This document shows positions 30,139 to 38,394 of a stretch of 64,000 nt of DNA, one piece after another (position 1 is the stretch's first letter; every line of letters starts with the position of its first letter). Under the pieces are notes generated by a model. The model did not search any database and was not told where the DNA came from. It saw only the letters and a list, made by a program, of their open reading frames with translations. Source of the DNA: Streptomyces sp. AM 4-1-1 (lineage in GTDB: Bacteria; Actinomycetota; Actinomycetes; Streptomycetales; Streptomycetaceae); assembly GCF_029167625.1 (NCBI RefSeq), contig NZ_CP119145.1:1364001-1428000 (forward strand). Direction: 5' to 3'. Made by a program: the position numbers and the translations under genes.

Positions 30139-30960
30139 ATGAGCAACCGCAACAGCCAGGCCAACAAGGCGGCGGCCCGCGACCGTCTGCGCGCCGAGCG
30201 CGAGCGCCAGGCCAAGAAGGACAAGATCCGCAAGCAGGTCGTCGTCGCCGTCTCGGTGGTCGCCGTCCTGGCGGTCGCCGGCGGCGTCGGCTACGCCGTG
30301 ATGGAGATGAACAAGCCCTCCCACTGGGACTCCGTCGCGGACGAGAAGAACATCACGGCGCCGAAGAACACCTCGGGCGACGACGGCACGACGGTCGTCA
30401 TCGGCAAGCCGGCGGCCAAGAAGACGCTGGAGGTGTACGAGGACTCGCGCTGCCCGGTCTGCGCCACGTTCGAACAGACCGTCGGCGAGACGGTCCGCAA
30501 GGACGTCGAGGCGGGCAAGTACAAGATCCAGTACATCGGTGCCACGTTCCTCGACGGCGACAAGTCCTCCAACGGCACCGGCTCCAAGAACGCCCTGAGC
30601 GCGCTCGGCGCGGCGCTCGACGTGAGCTCCGACGCGTTCCTCGACTACAAGGCGGCGCTCTACTCCGCGAAGTTCCACCCGGAGGAGACGGACGACAAGC
30701 TTTCCAAGGACGAGTACCTGATCGAGATCGCGAACTCGGTGGACGCGCTCAAGGGCAACGCCGCGTTCCAGAAGAACGTCAAGGACGGCACGTACGACGG
30801 CTGGGCGATGAAGATGTCCAAGAAGTTCCAGGACAGCGGTGTGACGGGCACACCGACGCTGAAGATGGACGGCAAGACGATCACCGCCGAGGGCCAGAAG
30901 AACGCCCCGATGACCGTGCCGGACTACACCACCGCGATCGCCAAGGCCCTCAAGGGCTGA
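30139..30960 (+). CDS. Membrane-anchored thioredoxin-fold (DsbA-like) protein
   Basis: A 273-aa protein with a basic cytoplasmic N terminus (NRNSQANKAAARDRLRAERERQAKKDKIRKQ), one hydrophobic segment at about 33-54, and a DsbA/thioredoxin_4-type domain outside the membrane with the redox pair C105-P-V-C108 and the cis-Pro loop GVTGTPTLKMDGK. It likely makes or shuffles disulphides in exported proteins. The ATG has GGAGAAG 6 nt before it. A strong terminator follows. Confidence 0.93.
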   Translation: MSNRNSQANKAAARDRLRAERERQAKKDKIRKQVVVAVSVVAVLAVAGGVGYAVMEMNKPSHWDSVADEKNITAPKNTSGDDGTTVVIGKPAAKKTLEVYEDSRCPVCATFEQTVGETVRKDVEAGKYKIQYIGATFLDGDKSSNGTGSKNALSALGAALDVSSDAFLDYKAALYSAKFHPEETDDKLSKDEYLIEIANSVDALKGNAAFQKNVKDGTYDGWAMKMSKKFQDSGVTGTPTLKMDGKTITAEGQKNAPMTVPDYTTAIAKALKG

Positions 30961-30977
30961 TCACACCGGTCGACGCC

Positions 30978-31005
30978 GGGGGCCCGCCGACCGCGGGCCC
31001 CCTTT
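30978..31005 (+). terminator. Terminator after the thioredoxin-fold gene
   Basis: GGGGGCCCGC (30978-30987) pairs with GCGGGCCCCC (30993-31002) around a 5-nt loop, followed by TTT. It is 17 nt after the stop codon. Confidence 0.9.
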
Positions 31006-31053
31006 CGGCGTCCGGTACCAGGCGCGGCACCAGGGCCGCAGCCCGTACCGGCC

Positions 31054-31623
31054 TCAGAGGGTGGCGAGGAAACCGAGCGCGACCTTCCACGTCTGATCGG
31101 CCGACGCCTTGTCGAAGTCCGGCAGGTCCGGGTCCGTGTACAGGTGCCCGGCGCCCGGGTAGCGGTAGATCTCCGCGTCGGCGCCCGCCCGCTGCATCCG
31201 CAGGTACCAGGCCGTCAGCCAGTCGTGCGTCTCGAACGCGTCCGGGTCCGCCACATGCAGCTGTACGGGCAGCTCCTCCACCGACGCGTTCTCCGCGATG
31301 TCCGACGTGCCGTGGAGCAGCAGCAGCCCGCGCGCCTTCGCGTCGCCGAGCGCCAGGGTCTGCGCGATGGCCGCGCCGAGGGAGAAACCCGCGTAGACCA
31401 GACCGGCGTCGGAATGGGGCGCGGCGGCCAGCACCGCGCGCCTGAGCAGCTCGTCCGTGCCCACTTCCTCCTTGAAGGCCATTCCCTCCTCGACCGTCTC
31501 AAAGGTGTGCCCCTCGAAGAGATCGGGCACGCGCACCTCGTGTCCGGCAGACCGGAGCCGGTCGGCGGCGGCGTGCACAGCGGGCCGCAGACCGTATGTC
31601 GAGTGGAAAAGCATGATGTTCAT
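31054..31623 (-). CDS. Dienelactone hydrolase family protein
   Basis: A 189-aa alpha/beta hydrolase of the DLH family. The nucleophile elbow is GFSLG, so the nucleophile is Ser, not the Cys of classical dienelactone hydrolase. The catalytic Asp is probably in VADPDAFETHDW and the His in YPGAGHLYTDPDL. Substrate unknown, probably a small ester or lactone. The ATG at 31623 is used; an in-frame ATG at 31632 adds three residues. It is divergent from the MscS gene across about 47 nt. Confidence 0.9.
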   Translation of the reverse strand: MNIMLFHSTYGLRPAVHAAADRLRSAGHEVRVPDLFEGHTFETVEEGMAFKEEVGTDELLRRAVLAAAPHSDAGLVYAGFSLGAAIAQTLALGDAKARGLLLLHGTSDIAENASVEELPVQLHVADPDAFETHDWLTAWYLRMQRAGADAEIYRYPGAGHLYTDPDLPDFDKASADQTWKVALGFLATL

Positions 31624-31669
31624 GGGAGTCATGGTGCCAGTCGGCATCCAGAGCATGCAGAACGAGGGG

Positions 31670-32803
31670 ATGGCGAACGTGGTGCGTCCACTGCTGGTCA
31701 TCGGCGGTTCACTGGTACTGACGGTGGCGCTGGGCTGGCTGGTCGACCTGCTGCTGCGGCGCGCCGACGCCCGGCACCACGAGACCCCGTTGTGGGGTCT
31801 GCTGCGCCGCTGCCGGCTCCCGCTCCAGATACTGCTCTGCACGGCGCTGCTGCGGGGTTCGTACACCCACACCCGGCTCGAACTGGTCAGAAGCCATCAG
31901 GCGGGCATCGGCCAGGCGCTGTCCCTGACGCTGATCGGGGCGACGGCGTGGCTGGTGGTGCGGATCGCGTCGGCGATCGTCGAGTCCACGTACTCGCGGT
32001 ACGCGGCGGGCAGCCGCGACCGGGCGCGGGTGCGCCGGGTGCGTACGCAGGTGACGCTGATCCAGCGGGTGGTCATCGCCCTCGTCACGATCATCGCCAT
32101 AGCGGCGATGCTGCGGACCTTCCCGGAGATGCGGACCTTCGGCACCTCGATGCTCGCCTCGGCGGGTCTGATCGGGATCGTCGCGGGTGTCGCGGCCCAG
32201 TCGACGCTCGGCAATCTCTTCGCCGGCCTCCAGATCGCGTTCGGCGACATGGTGCGGATCGGTGACACCGTGGTGGTGAACGGCGAGTGGGGCACGATCG
32301 AGGAGATCACCCTCACCTTCCTGACCGTGCGGACCTGGGACGAGCGGCGCATCACCATGCCCGTCTCGTACTTCACCGGGCAGCCGTTCGAGAACTGGTC
32401 GCGCGGCGGTGTCCAGATGAGCGGATCGGTGTACTTCCACCTCGACCACTCGGCCCCGCTGGCGGCGATGCGCGAGCAGATGCGGGAGATTCTTGGCGAA
32501 TGCGCCGCGTGGGACGGACGGAACTGGTCCCTCGCCGTCACCGACACCACCCCGACGACGATCGAGGTACGCGCGGTGGTCACGGCCAAGGACGCGGACG
32601 ACATCTGGACGGTGCGCTGCGCGGTACGGGAACAGCTCATCGGCTGGCTGCGCGACCACCATCCGTACGCGCTGCCGAAGGTGGCCACGGCCCCCGCGGC
32701 GCTGCCCCCGGGCGACCGGTGGCCGGAGCCGGGCCGGACGAACGGCGACGCGTCCGGGAAGAGGACCAGGCTGAGCAAGGCCCCGCACATGGGCCGCGGC
32801 TGA
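31670..32803 (+). CDS. MscS-type mechanosensitive ion channel
   Basis: A 377-aa membrane protein with three or four N-terminal hydrophobic segments (near residues 5-24, 48-65, 83-101, 130-150) and the MscS pore and cytoplasmic domains: the pore helix SAGLIGIVAGVAAQSTLGNLFAGLQIAFGD, then RIGDTVVVNGEWGTIEEITLTFLTVRTWDERRITMPVSYFTGQPFENWS. It releases solutes on osmotic downshock. ATG 31670 and ATG 31655 are both possible; neither has a well-spaced ribosome site. It faces the antiporter gene across a tandem repeat. Confidence 0.93.
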   Translation: MANVVRPLLVIGGSLVLTVALGWLVDLLLRRADARHHETPLWGLLRRCRLPLQILLCTALLRGSYTHTRLELVRSHQAGIGQALSLTLIGATAWLVVRIASAIVESTYSRYAAGSRDRARVRRVRTQVTLIQRVVIALVTIIAIAAMLRTFPEMRTFGTSMLASAGLIGIVAGVAAQSTLGNLFAGLQIAFGDMVRIGDTVVVNGEWGTIEEITLTFLTVRTWDERRITMPVSYFTGQPFENWSRGGVQMSGSVYFHLDHSAPLAAMREQMREILGECAAWDGRNWSLAVTDTTPTTIEVRAVVTAKDADDIWTVRCAVREQLIGWLRDHHPYALPKVATAPAALPPGDRWPEPGRTNGDASGKRTRLSKAPHMGRG

Positions 32804-32826
32804 CACAGGGCGGGGGCGGGCCGGGC

Positions 32827-32950
32827 CGCCCGGTCCGCCCCACCACTCCCCACGGCGTCGCCCGGTTCGGCCCGCCGCTCCCCACGCCGCCGCCCGGTCC
32901 GCCCCGCCTCTCCCCACGCCACCGCCCCTCCCACGCCGCCGATGCCCCTG
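32827..32950. repeat. 32-bp tandem repeat between convergent transporter genes
   Basis: Three copies of an imperfect 32-bp unit beginning cgcccggt start at 32827, 32859 and 32891, with a truncated fourth from 32923. The spacing is exact. Each copy is C-rich on this strand (ctccccacg) and ends just before the next cgccc. It fills the gap between the mscS stop and the antiporter stop. Confidence 0.85.
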
Positions 32951-32978
32951 GGGAACTCACACACCCGGCCCCGCCCGC

Positions 32979-34565
32979 TCAGCGCAGGCTGCGCACGTCC
33001 AGTTGCCGCAGCACCCGGTCCACGACCTCGGGGTCCGCCCCGGCCTCGCTGCGCGCCGAGAGCACCGCGTGGCGGGCGGCCGACATCATCTCCCGCTGGA
33101 CCCGGCTGACCGCCTTGAACCGCTCGGCGCGCTGCGCGTACGCCTCGCGCCGTTCCTCGTCGACCATGTCCGGGCTGATCCGCGCCCCGATGTCGTACGC
33201 CGCGCGCTGGAGCCGGTCCATGACATCCTCGGGGAACTCCTCGGCCTCCTCGATCTCCCGGAGGCGGTCCCGCGCCGCCTTCGCGGCGCGGACGGCGAGG
33301 TCCCGTTCGAGCACCCGCTCGGCGGCGGTGTCCGCGCGTACCCCCAGCTTGCGCACCAGCCACGGCAGGGTGAGACCTTGGAAGACCAGGGTGGCCATGA
33401 TCACCGCGAACGCGACGAAGATGATCTCCTCGCGACCGGGGAACGGCTTCCCGTCGTCCGTCGTCAGCGGAATGGCCAGGGCCAGCGCGACCGAGGCCAC
33501 CCCCCGCATCCCCGCCCACCACATGACGACCGTCTCCCGCCAGCTGGTGGGGATCTCCTCGCTGTAGTCGCGGCGGGTGTGCAGCCGCTTGGCCAGCCAG
33601 GTCGCGGGCAGCAGCCACAGCAGCCGTACGCCGACGACGACCGCGACGACCGCCAGCCCCCAGCCGACCATCTGCCATTCGCGGCCGTCCGCGGTACCGA
33701 AGACGTTGTGCAGTTCGAGACCGATCAGCCCGAAGGCGACCCCGGTGACGAGGGTGTCGACGATCTCCCAGAAGGTACGGCCGGTGAGCCGGCCGAGCAC
33801 GTCGTCCGCGTCGGCGGTGTGCTCGGCGAGGAAGAGCGCGATGGTGAGCACGGCGAGGACGCCGGACCCCATCAGCTCCTCCGCGAGTACGTACGCCACG
33901 AACGGCACCAGCAGGGTCAGACCGACCTGGAGGGTGGCGTCCCCGAGCAGACCCATCAGTTTGATGGTGAGCCAGCCCAGTGCCAAGCCGACCACCACGG
34001 CGACGACCGCGGAGAGGATCAGCAGCCCGAACGCCTCCGGCAGGGAGAAGGTGCCGCTCACGGCGGCGGCGATCGCCACGTGGTAGAGGACGATCGCGGT
34101 GACGTCGTTGAACAGCCCCTCGCCCTCCAGGATGGAGACGAGCCTGCGGGGCAGCCCGACCGATCCGGCGACGGCCGTCGCCGCGACCGGGTCCGGCGGG
34201 GCGACCAGCGCGCCCAGCGCCACGGCGGCGGCGATCGGCAGTCCCGGGATTATCGAGTTGGCGACCGCGGCGACGGCCGCCGTCGTCACGAAGACCAGAG
34301 CCACGGCGAGCAGGAAGATCGGCCGCCTGTTGGCCGTGAACTGCCGCCAGGAGGTGCGCTGCACGGAGGCGTAGAGCAGTGGGGGGAGCAGGGCGGGAAG
34401 GATGATCGCCGGAGGGATGTCGACGTTCGGGACGAAGCTGAGAAAGGCCATGCCGATTCCGGCGAGCGTCATCAGGACCGGGGCGGGCAGTCCGAGACGC
34501 TCCCCGAGCGGCACCGTGACCACGGCTCCGAGCAACAACAGGAGCAGCAGTGCCAATTGATCCAC
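32979..34565 (-). CDS. Na+/H+ antiporter, CPA1 type
   Basis: A 528-aa protein with about 12 membrane segments and a hydrophilic C-terminal domain of about 115 residues. Ion-site motifs ALVAPPDPVAATAV and SILEGEGLFNDVTAIVLYH are present, matching the bacterial CPA1/NhaP branch that exchanges Na+ or K+ for protons. The cytoplasmic tail (EEAEEFPEDVMDRLQRA) is charged and probably regulatory. It starts with GTG. Convergent with MscS, the pair suggests a local osmotic and ionic function, but they are not in one operon. Confidence 0.93.
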   Translation of the reverse strand: MDQLALLLLLLLGAVVTVPLGERLGLPAPVLMTLAGIGMAFLSFVPNVDIPPAIILPALLPPLLYASVQRTSWRQFTANRRPIFLLAVALVFVTTAAVAAVANSIIPGLPIAAAVALGALVAPPDPVAATAVAGSVGLPRRLVSILEGEGLFNDVTAIVLYHVAIAAAVSGTFSLPEAFGLLILSAVVAVVVGLALGWLTIKLMGLLGDATLQVGLTLLVPFVAYVLAEELMGSGVLAVLTIALFLAEHTADADDVLGRLTGRTFWEIVDTLVTGVAFGLIGLELHNVFGTADGREWQMVGWGLAVVAVVVGVRLLWLLPATWLAKRLHTRRDYSEEIPTSWRETVVMWWAGMRGVASVALALAIPLTTDDGKPFPGREEIIFVAFAVIMATLVFQGLTLPWLVRKLGVRADTAAERVLERDLAVRAAKAARDRLREIEEAEEFPEDVMDRLQRAAYDIGARISPDMVDEERREAYAQRAERFKAVSRVQREMMSAARHAVLSARSEAGADPEVVDRVLRQLDVRSLR

Positions 34566-34807
34566 TATGTGCCTTCCGGGACATGCCGAACGTCGTCCCC
34601 GGGCGGCGGTGACCGGGGAATCAGGGACTCAAGCGTCGCAGACGGGCCCCGTCCGGCTCATGACCCCCCGCCCGGAAGGACCGGCGCCGACGGCTCCGCC
34701 GGGGATCTTCGGCGGCCGGGCGGACCGGTGAGCGGGGTCCCGCGCGTGCGACGGCGAGTCGGGCGGCGGCTCCGTACGGCTTCCGGCGCATCGCCCGACG
34801 AGCGGCC
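34566..34807. other. Gap without a recognised gene
   Basis: A 242-nt intergenic region between the antiporter start and the GNAT stop. It is uniformly GC-rich. I see no ORF with a ribosome site, no strong palindrome and no known RNA. Confidence 0.4.
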
Positions 34808-35284
34808 CTACAGGACCCGGCGCATCGCCCGGTGGGCGATGCCCGCGTCGGGGAACTCGGGGCCGTACGCCTCGTATCCGAGCCGCTCGTAGAAACCGAG
34901 CGCGTGGGTCTGCGCGTGCAGGTCCACAGCGGCCAGACCGAGCCCGCGGGCCGCGTCCTCGACGGCACGCACCAGGGCCGCGCCGACCCCGAGCCCGCGC
35001 GCGGACCGGACGACCGCCAGCCGGCCGAGCGAGCCGACCGCGGGGTCGCCACCGGTCCGGCCGGCCGCCCCGGCACCGTGCAGCAGCCGCCCGGTGCCGA
35101 GCGGCGTACCGTCCGGGGCGCGGGCGATCACATGCACCGCGTCCGCGTCGTGCTCGTCGTACTCGATCTCCTCCGGCACCCGCTGCTCGCCGACGAAGAC
35201 CTCCTTGCGGACCTGGAAGCAGGCCGCACGGTCGTGCTCGTCGACGGCGGTCCGTGTGGTGTAGGGGACTGCCGCGGAGGTCAT
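34808..35284 (-). CDS. GNAT family N-acetyltransferase
   Basis: A 158-aa enzyme with an acetyl-CoA site [23 protein letters not shown] (motif RxxGxG/A) and the ElaA/YjdJ-like N terminus [35 protein letters not shown]. The C-terminal [32 protein letters not shown] supports the ElaA branch. The substrate is unknown. The ATG at 35284 overlaps the RluD stop by 4 nt, so the two are co-translated. Confidence 0.9.
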   Translation of the reverse strand: MTSAAVPYTTRTAVDEHDRAACFQVRKEVFVGEQRVPEEIEYDEHDADAVHVIARAPDGTPLGTGRLLHGAGAAGRTGGDPAVGSLGRLAVVRSARGLGVGAALVRAVEDAARGLGLAAVDLHAQTHALGFYERLGYEAYGPEFPDAGIAHRAMRRVL

Positions 35285-36222
35285 TCGCTCTCCGCCGCGA
35301 TCCTGTCCAGGGCCTGCTGGAGATCGTCCGGGTACCCGCTGGAGAACTCCACCCAGCGGCCGTCCGACGGGTGCTCGAAGCCGAGCCTGACGGCGTGCAG
35401 CCACTGCCGGGTCAGCCCCAGCCGCTTGGCCATCGTGGGGTCGGCGCCGTAGGTGAGGTCGCCGACGCAGGGGTGGCGGTGGGCGGACATGTGCACCCGG
35501 ATCTGGTGGGTGCGGCCGGTCTCCAGCTTGATGTCGAGGAGGCTCGCGGCGCGGTACGCCTCGACTAGGTCGTAGTGCGTGACCGACGGCTTGCCCTCGG
35601 CGGTGACCGCCCACTTGTAGTCGTGGGTGGGGTGGCGGCCGATGGGGGCGTCGATGGTGCCGCTCATCGGGTCGGGGTGGCCCTGGACCAGCGCGTGGTA
35701 CTTCTTGTCGACGACCCGGTCGCGGAACTGCGCCTTCAGCAGGGTGTAGGCGCGCTCGGACTTGGCGACGACCATCAGCCCGGAGGTCCCGACGTCCAGC
35801 CGGTGCACGATGCCCTGGCGCTCGGCGGCGCCCGACGTGGAGATCCGGTAGCCGGCGGCGGCGAGACCGCCGATGACGGTGGTGCCGGTCCAGCCGGGGC
35901 TCGGATGGGCGGCGACGCCCACCGGCTTCACGATCACGACGATGTCGTCGTCGTCGTGGACGATCTCCATGCCCTCGACGGGCTCGGCGACGACCCGCAC
36001 CGGAGCGGGTGCCTGCGGCATCTCCACCTCCAGCCAGGCGCCACCGCTGACCCGCTCGGACTTCCCGACCGCCGCGCCGTCCACCTGGACCTTCCCGGCT
36101 GCGGCCAGCTCGGCGGCCTTGGTGCGGGAGAAACCGAACATCCGGGAGATGGCGGCGTCGACGCGCTCGCCCTCCAGGCCGTCGGGAACGGGCAGGGTGC
36201 GGACCTCGGGATTCGTACTCAC
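35281..36222 (-). CDS. rluD: RluD-type 23S rRNA pseudouridine synthase
   Basis: A 313-aa protein with an N-terminal S4 RNA-binding domain ([29 protein letters not shown]) and an RluA/RluD catalytic domain with the invariant Asp in [18 protein letters not shown]. It most likely modifies helix 69 of 23S rRNA, but the exact sites cannot be read from sequence. It sits between lspA (upstream) and the GNAT gene, with a 138-nt gap to lspA. Confidence 0.9.
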   Translation of the reverse strand: MSTNPEVRTLPVPDGLEGERVDAAISRMFGFSRTKAAELAAAGKVQVDGAAVGKSERVSGGAWLEVEMPQAPAPVRVVAEPVEGMEIVHDDDDIVVIVKPVGVAAHPSPGWTGTTVIGGLAAAGYRISTSGAAERQGIVHRLDVGTSGLMVVAKSERAYTLLKAQFRDRVVDKKYHALVQGHPDPMSGTIDAPIGRHPTHDYKWAVTAEGKPSVTHYDLVEAYRAASLLDIKLETGRTHQIRVHMSAHRHPCVGDLTYGADPTMAKRLGLTRQWLHAVRLGFEHPSDGRWVEFSSGYPDDLQQALDRIAAESE

Positions 36223-36360
36223 CTGTCGAGTATGCCTTGCGCGGGCCGGGCTCTGTTCTGCGGACCGCGATCGCGACTCCGACAGCGCGGCCCCGCCAAC
36301 GCGGCGGACGCGCGTACCGGACCCCGCCCCACCGGCCCGGCCACGGCCGGACGAGGGGCC

Positions 36361-36972
36361 TCAGTCCTTGTGCACGGTCCCGTCGGGGTCCAGCCCCTTG
36401 AAGGAGAGGATCACGATCAGGATGCCGCCGCAGACGATCGCGGAGTCGGCGAGGTTGAAGACCGCGAAGTGCGCGGGCGCGATGAAGTCCACCACCGCGC
36501 CCTTGAACACGCCCGGCGCGCGGAAGATCCGGTCGGTGAGGTTGCCGAGCGCTCCACCGAGCAGCAGTCCCAGCGCGATGGCCCAGGGCAGGCTGTAGAG
36601 CTTGCGGGCGAGCCGGGCGATCACCACGATCACGATCGCCGCGATGCACGTGAAGATGACCGTGAACGCCTCGCCGAAGCCGAACGCGGCACCCGAGTTG
36701 CGGAGCGCGTCGAGCTTCAGCCAGTCACCGAGGATCTCGACGGGCCGCTGGTGCTCCAGTTTCGCGACCACGATCGTCTTGCTGATCAGGTCGAGGAGGT
36801 AGGCGAAGACCGCCACGGCGAAGAGCACCAGAATCTTCCGCCTGCCGTCGGCACGGCGCGCGGCGGTGCTGTCGCCCTCGTCCGGACCGACGCCCTCGCC
36901 GGGCCGCTCCGGCCCGGCCCCCTCGGCGTCAGGGATGTCCGGCGTACCGATGATGCGCTCCGCCTCTGCCAC
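36361..36972 (-). CDS. lspA: Lipoprotein signal peptidase (signal peptidase II)
   Basis: It cleaves lipidated prolipoproteins at the membrane. The 203-aa protein has four membrane segments and the two catalytic aspartates in [13 protein letters not shown] and [12 protein letters not shown]. The N-terminal 44 residues are a charged, Glu/Gly/Pro-rich extension, typical of actinobacterial LspA. The GTG at 36972 gives this extension. It is followed by rluD and preceded by the DdbA-like gene. Confidence 0.96.
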   Translation of the reverse strand: MAEAERIIGTPDIPDAEGAGPERPGEGVGPDEGDSTAARRADGRRKILVLFAVAVFAYLLDLISKTIVVAKLEHQRPVEILGDWLKLDALRNSGAAFGFGEAFTVIFTCIAAIVIVVIARLARKLYSLPWAIALGLLLGGALGNLTDRIFRAPGVFKGAVVDFIAPAHFAVFNLADSAIVCGGILIVILSFKGLDPDGTVHKD

Positions 36973-37029
36973 GTGAGTCCCTCAACCTAGGTGCCTGACT
37001 GAGGACGAGGGTACGACACACCGCCCGGA

Positions 37030-37848
37030 TCAACCGCGCCGCTCCTGCTTCTGTTTGTCCTCCACACAGAGCGTCGCCCGGGGGAAGGCCTGCATCCGTG
37101 CCTTGCCGATGGGCTGGCCGCACACCTCGCACAGTCCGTACGTCCCGGCGTCCAGCCGGGCCAGCGCGCGTTCGGACTGCTCGACCATCTCCTCCGCGTG
37201 GGCGGCGAGCGACATCTCGTGCTCCCGGGTGATGTTCTTCGTACCGGTGTCCGCCTCGTCGTCACCCGCGCCACCGCCGGAGTCCCGCATCAGTCCGGCG
37301 AGCGCCTCCCCCGACGCCTCCAGCTCGCTCCTGAGCCGCATGATCTCGCTGGTCAGCTCGGCCCGCGCCTCGGCCACCTCGTCGGGCGTCCAGGGGTCCT
37401 CACCGGGGCGTACGGCCAGCTCGCCCGGTTCCGCCGCCTCCGCGGTACGGGCCGACGGGACCGCCGTGCCCTCCCCGGAACCCGATGCCCGGCCCGCGCT
37501 CTTCTTGGCTACCACCGTCTGGGCTCCCGTCTCATCGGCGGCCTCGGCCGCCCCCGTCGCCGCCGCAGCGGTCTTCTTCGATGTCTGTCCGGCCACGCTC
37601 TTCTTCGCCGCCGCCCGCTTCCTCGCGGGCGCCGCCGTCCCCTCCGCCGCCGCGGCCTTCTTCCCAGCGGCGGGCTTCCGTTCCTTCCGGTCCTTCCCGT
37701 CCCTCCGGGCGGCGGCGCCCTTCGGCTCCTTCTCCTCAGGCACCCCAGGACCGGCCCGCCCGTCCGCCTTGTCGGCCGTTTCCCCGGCCACCGCATCCGT
37801 GGAACTCCCGGACGCCGTCCGTTGTCCGGCGGTCTTCTTCGCCACCAT
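37030..37848 (-). CDS. ddbA: DdbA-like protein: H1-like tail plus DksA zinc finger
   Basis: A 272-aa protein. Residues 1 to about 150 are Lys/Ala/Thr/Gly-rich, histone H1-like (VAKKTAGQRT, KPAAGKKAAAAEG, RKRAAAKKS). A charged helical region follows and a C-terminal TraR/DksA-type finger. I recall DdbA of S. coelicolor as a DNA-binding nucleoid protein of this layout. The finger here reads C240-E-V-C243 ... C261-V-E-D264: the fourth expected Cys is Asp. ATG 37848 has GAAGGGG 8 nt upstream. The gene is followed by lspA on the same strand (57 nt apart). Confidence 0.85.
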   Translation of the reverse strand: MVAKKTAGQRTASGSSTDAVAGETADKADGRAGPGVPEEKEPKGAAARRDGKDRKERKPAAGKKAAAAEGTAAPARKRAAAKKSVAGQTSKKTAAAATGAAEAADETGAQTVVAKKSAGRASGSGEGTAVPSARTAEAAEPGELAVRPGEDPWTPDEVAEARAELTSEIMRLRSELEASGEALAGLMRDSGGGAGDDEADTGTKNITREHEMSLAAHAEEMVEQSERALARLDAGTYGLCEVCGQPIGKARMQAFPRATLCVEDKQKQERRG

Positions 37849-37861
37849 GGCCGCGGCCCCT

Positions 37862-37893
37862 TCACATATTGTGATCTTGCACGCGAATCGTGC
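37862..37893 (-). promoter_or_regulatory. Two stacked palindromes upstream of ddbA
   Basis: TCACA-TAT-TGTGA (37862-37874) and GCACG-CGAAT-CGTGC (37879-37893) lie head to tail 14-45 nt before the start codon in an AT-rich stretch. They look like operator sites or parts of the promoter. Confidence 0.45.
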
Positions 37894-38132
37894 TGGGACG
37901 ATAAATCGACCCCGGCCCCGCGGCAACGGGGCACGCCGCCGGATGGCCCCTCCCCCGCGCATGGAGGCGACGCGCCCGCATTCGTTGTGCCCAGCTCCCC
38001 GCCGGGTATTCCGCCCTCGGGCCGTCCGCTCGGCCCTTCGGGAACCCGCTCCCCGGTATGGCCGTTCGGGTCACGCCCGCGCCCCGGTGAAACCGGTGGG
38101 CCGCCGCCCCCACGGGCCCGTACACTGGCCGC
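37894..38132. other. Gap between ddbA and the ileS leader
   Basis: About 240 nt without a credible gene. It is GC-rich and contains a possible -10, TACACT, at 38121-38126, seven bases before the T-box leader; I find no good -35. Open frames here are shadows. Confidence 0.35.
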
Positions 38133-38394
38133 AGCGAGAGGCGTGGATGGGACGAGTAGCGTCGTACGCGGCCAGGAGCGACCCGGGGACGGTGGAAGCC
38201 CGGGGGCGAGCGCGTCGTGAAGATCACCCGGAGCCGTCGGAAGAACGCCGCAAGGCCAGTAGACCCGGCATCGCGACCCCAATGAGGGGGCCACGGACGC
38301 ACCCGTCCGGGGCCAAGGAGGGTGGTACCGCGGGAGCCGAAGGCTCTCGTCCCTCCGACGGAAGTGGAAGTCGTCCGCCGGAGGAAGCACACCC
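38133..38394 (+). promoter_or_regulatory. T-box riboswitch controlling ileS translation
   Basis: The T-box sequence AGGGTGGTACCGCG is at 38319-38332, and GGAGCC-gaa-GGCTCT follows it. CCTCCG at 38352-38357 can pair with CGGAGG at 38379-38384, which is the ileS ribosome site 10 nt before the ATG. This is the translational type of T-box: uncharged tRNA-Ile frees the ribosome site. The isoleucine specifier is probably ATC at 38223-38225; I infer this and cannot fold the leader. There is no T-tract, so it is not a transcription terminator. Confidence 0.93.

Noticed and set aside
33003..34892. 629-codon plus-strand frame opposite the antiporter
   Set aside because: Antisense shadow; the minus frame has clear membrane segments and family motifs.
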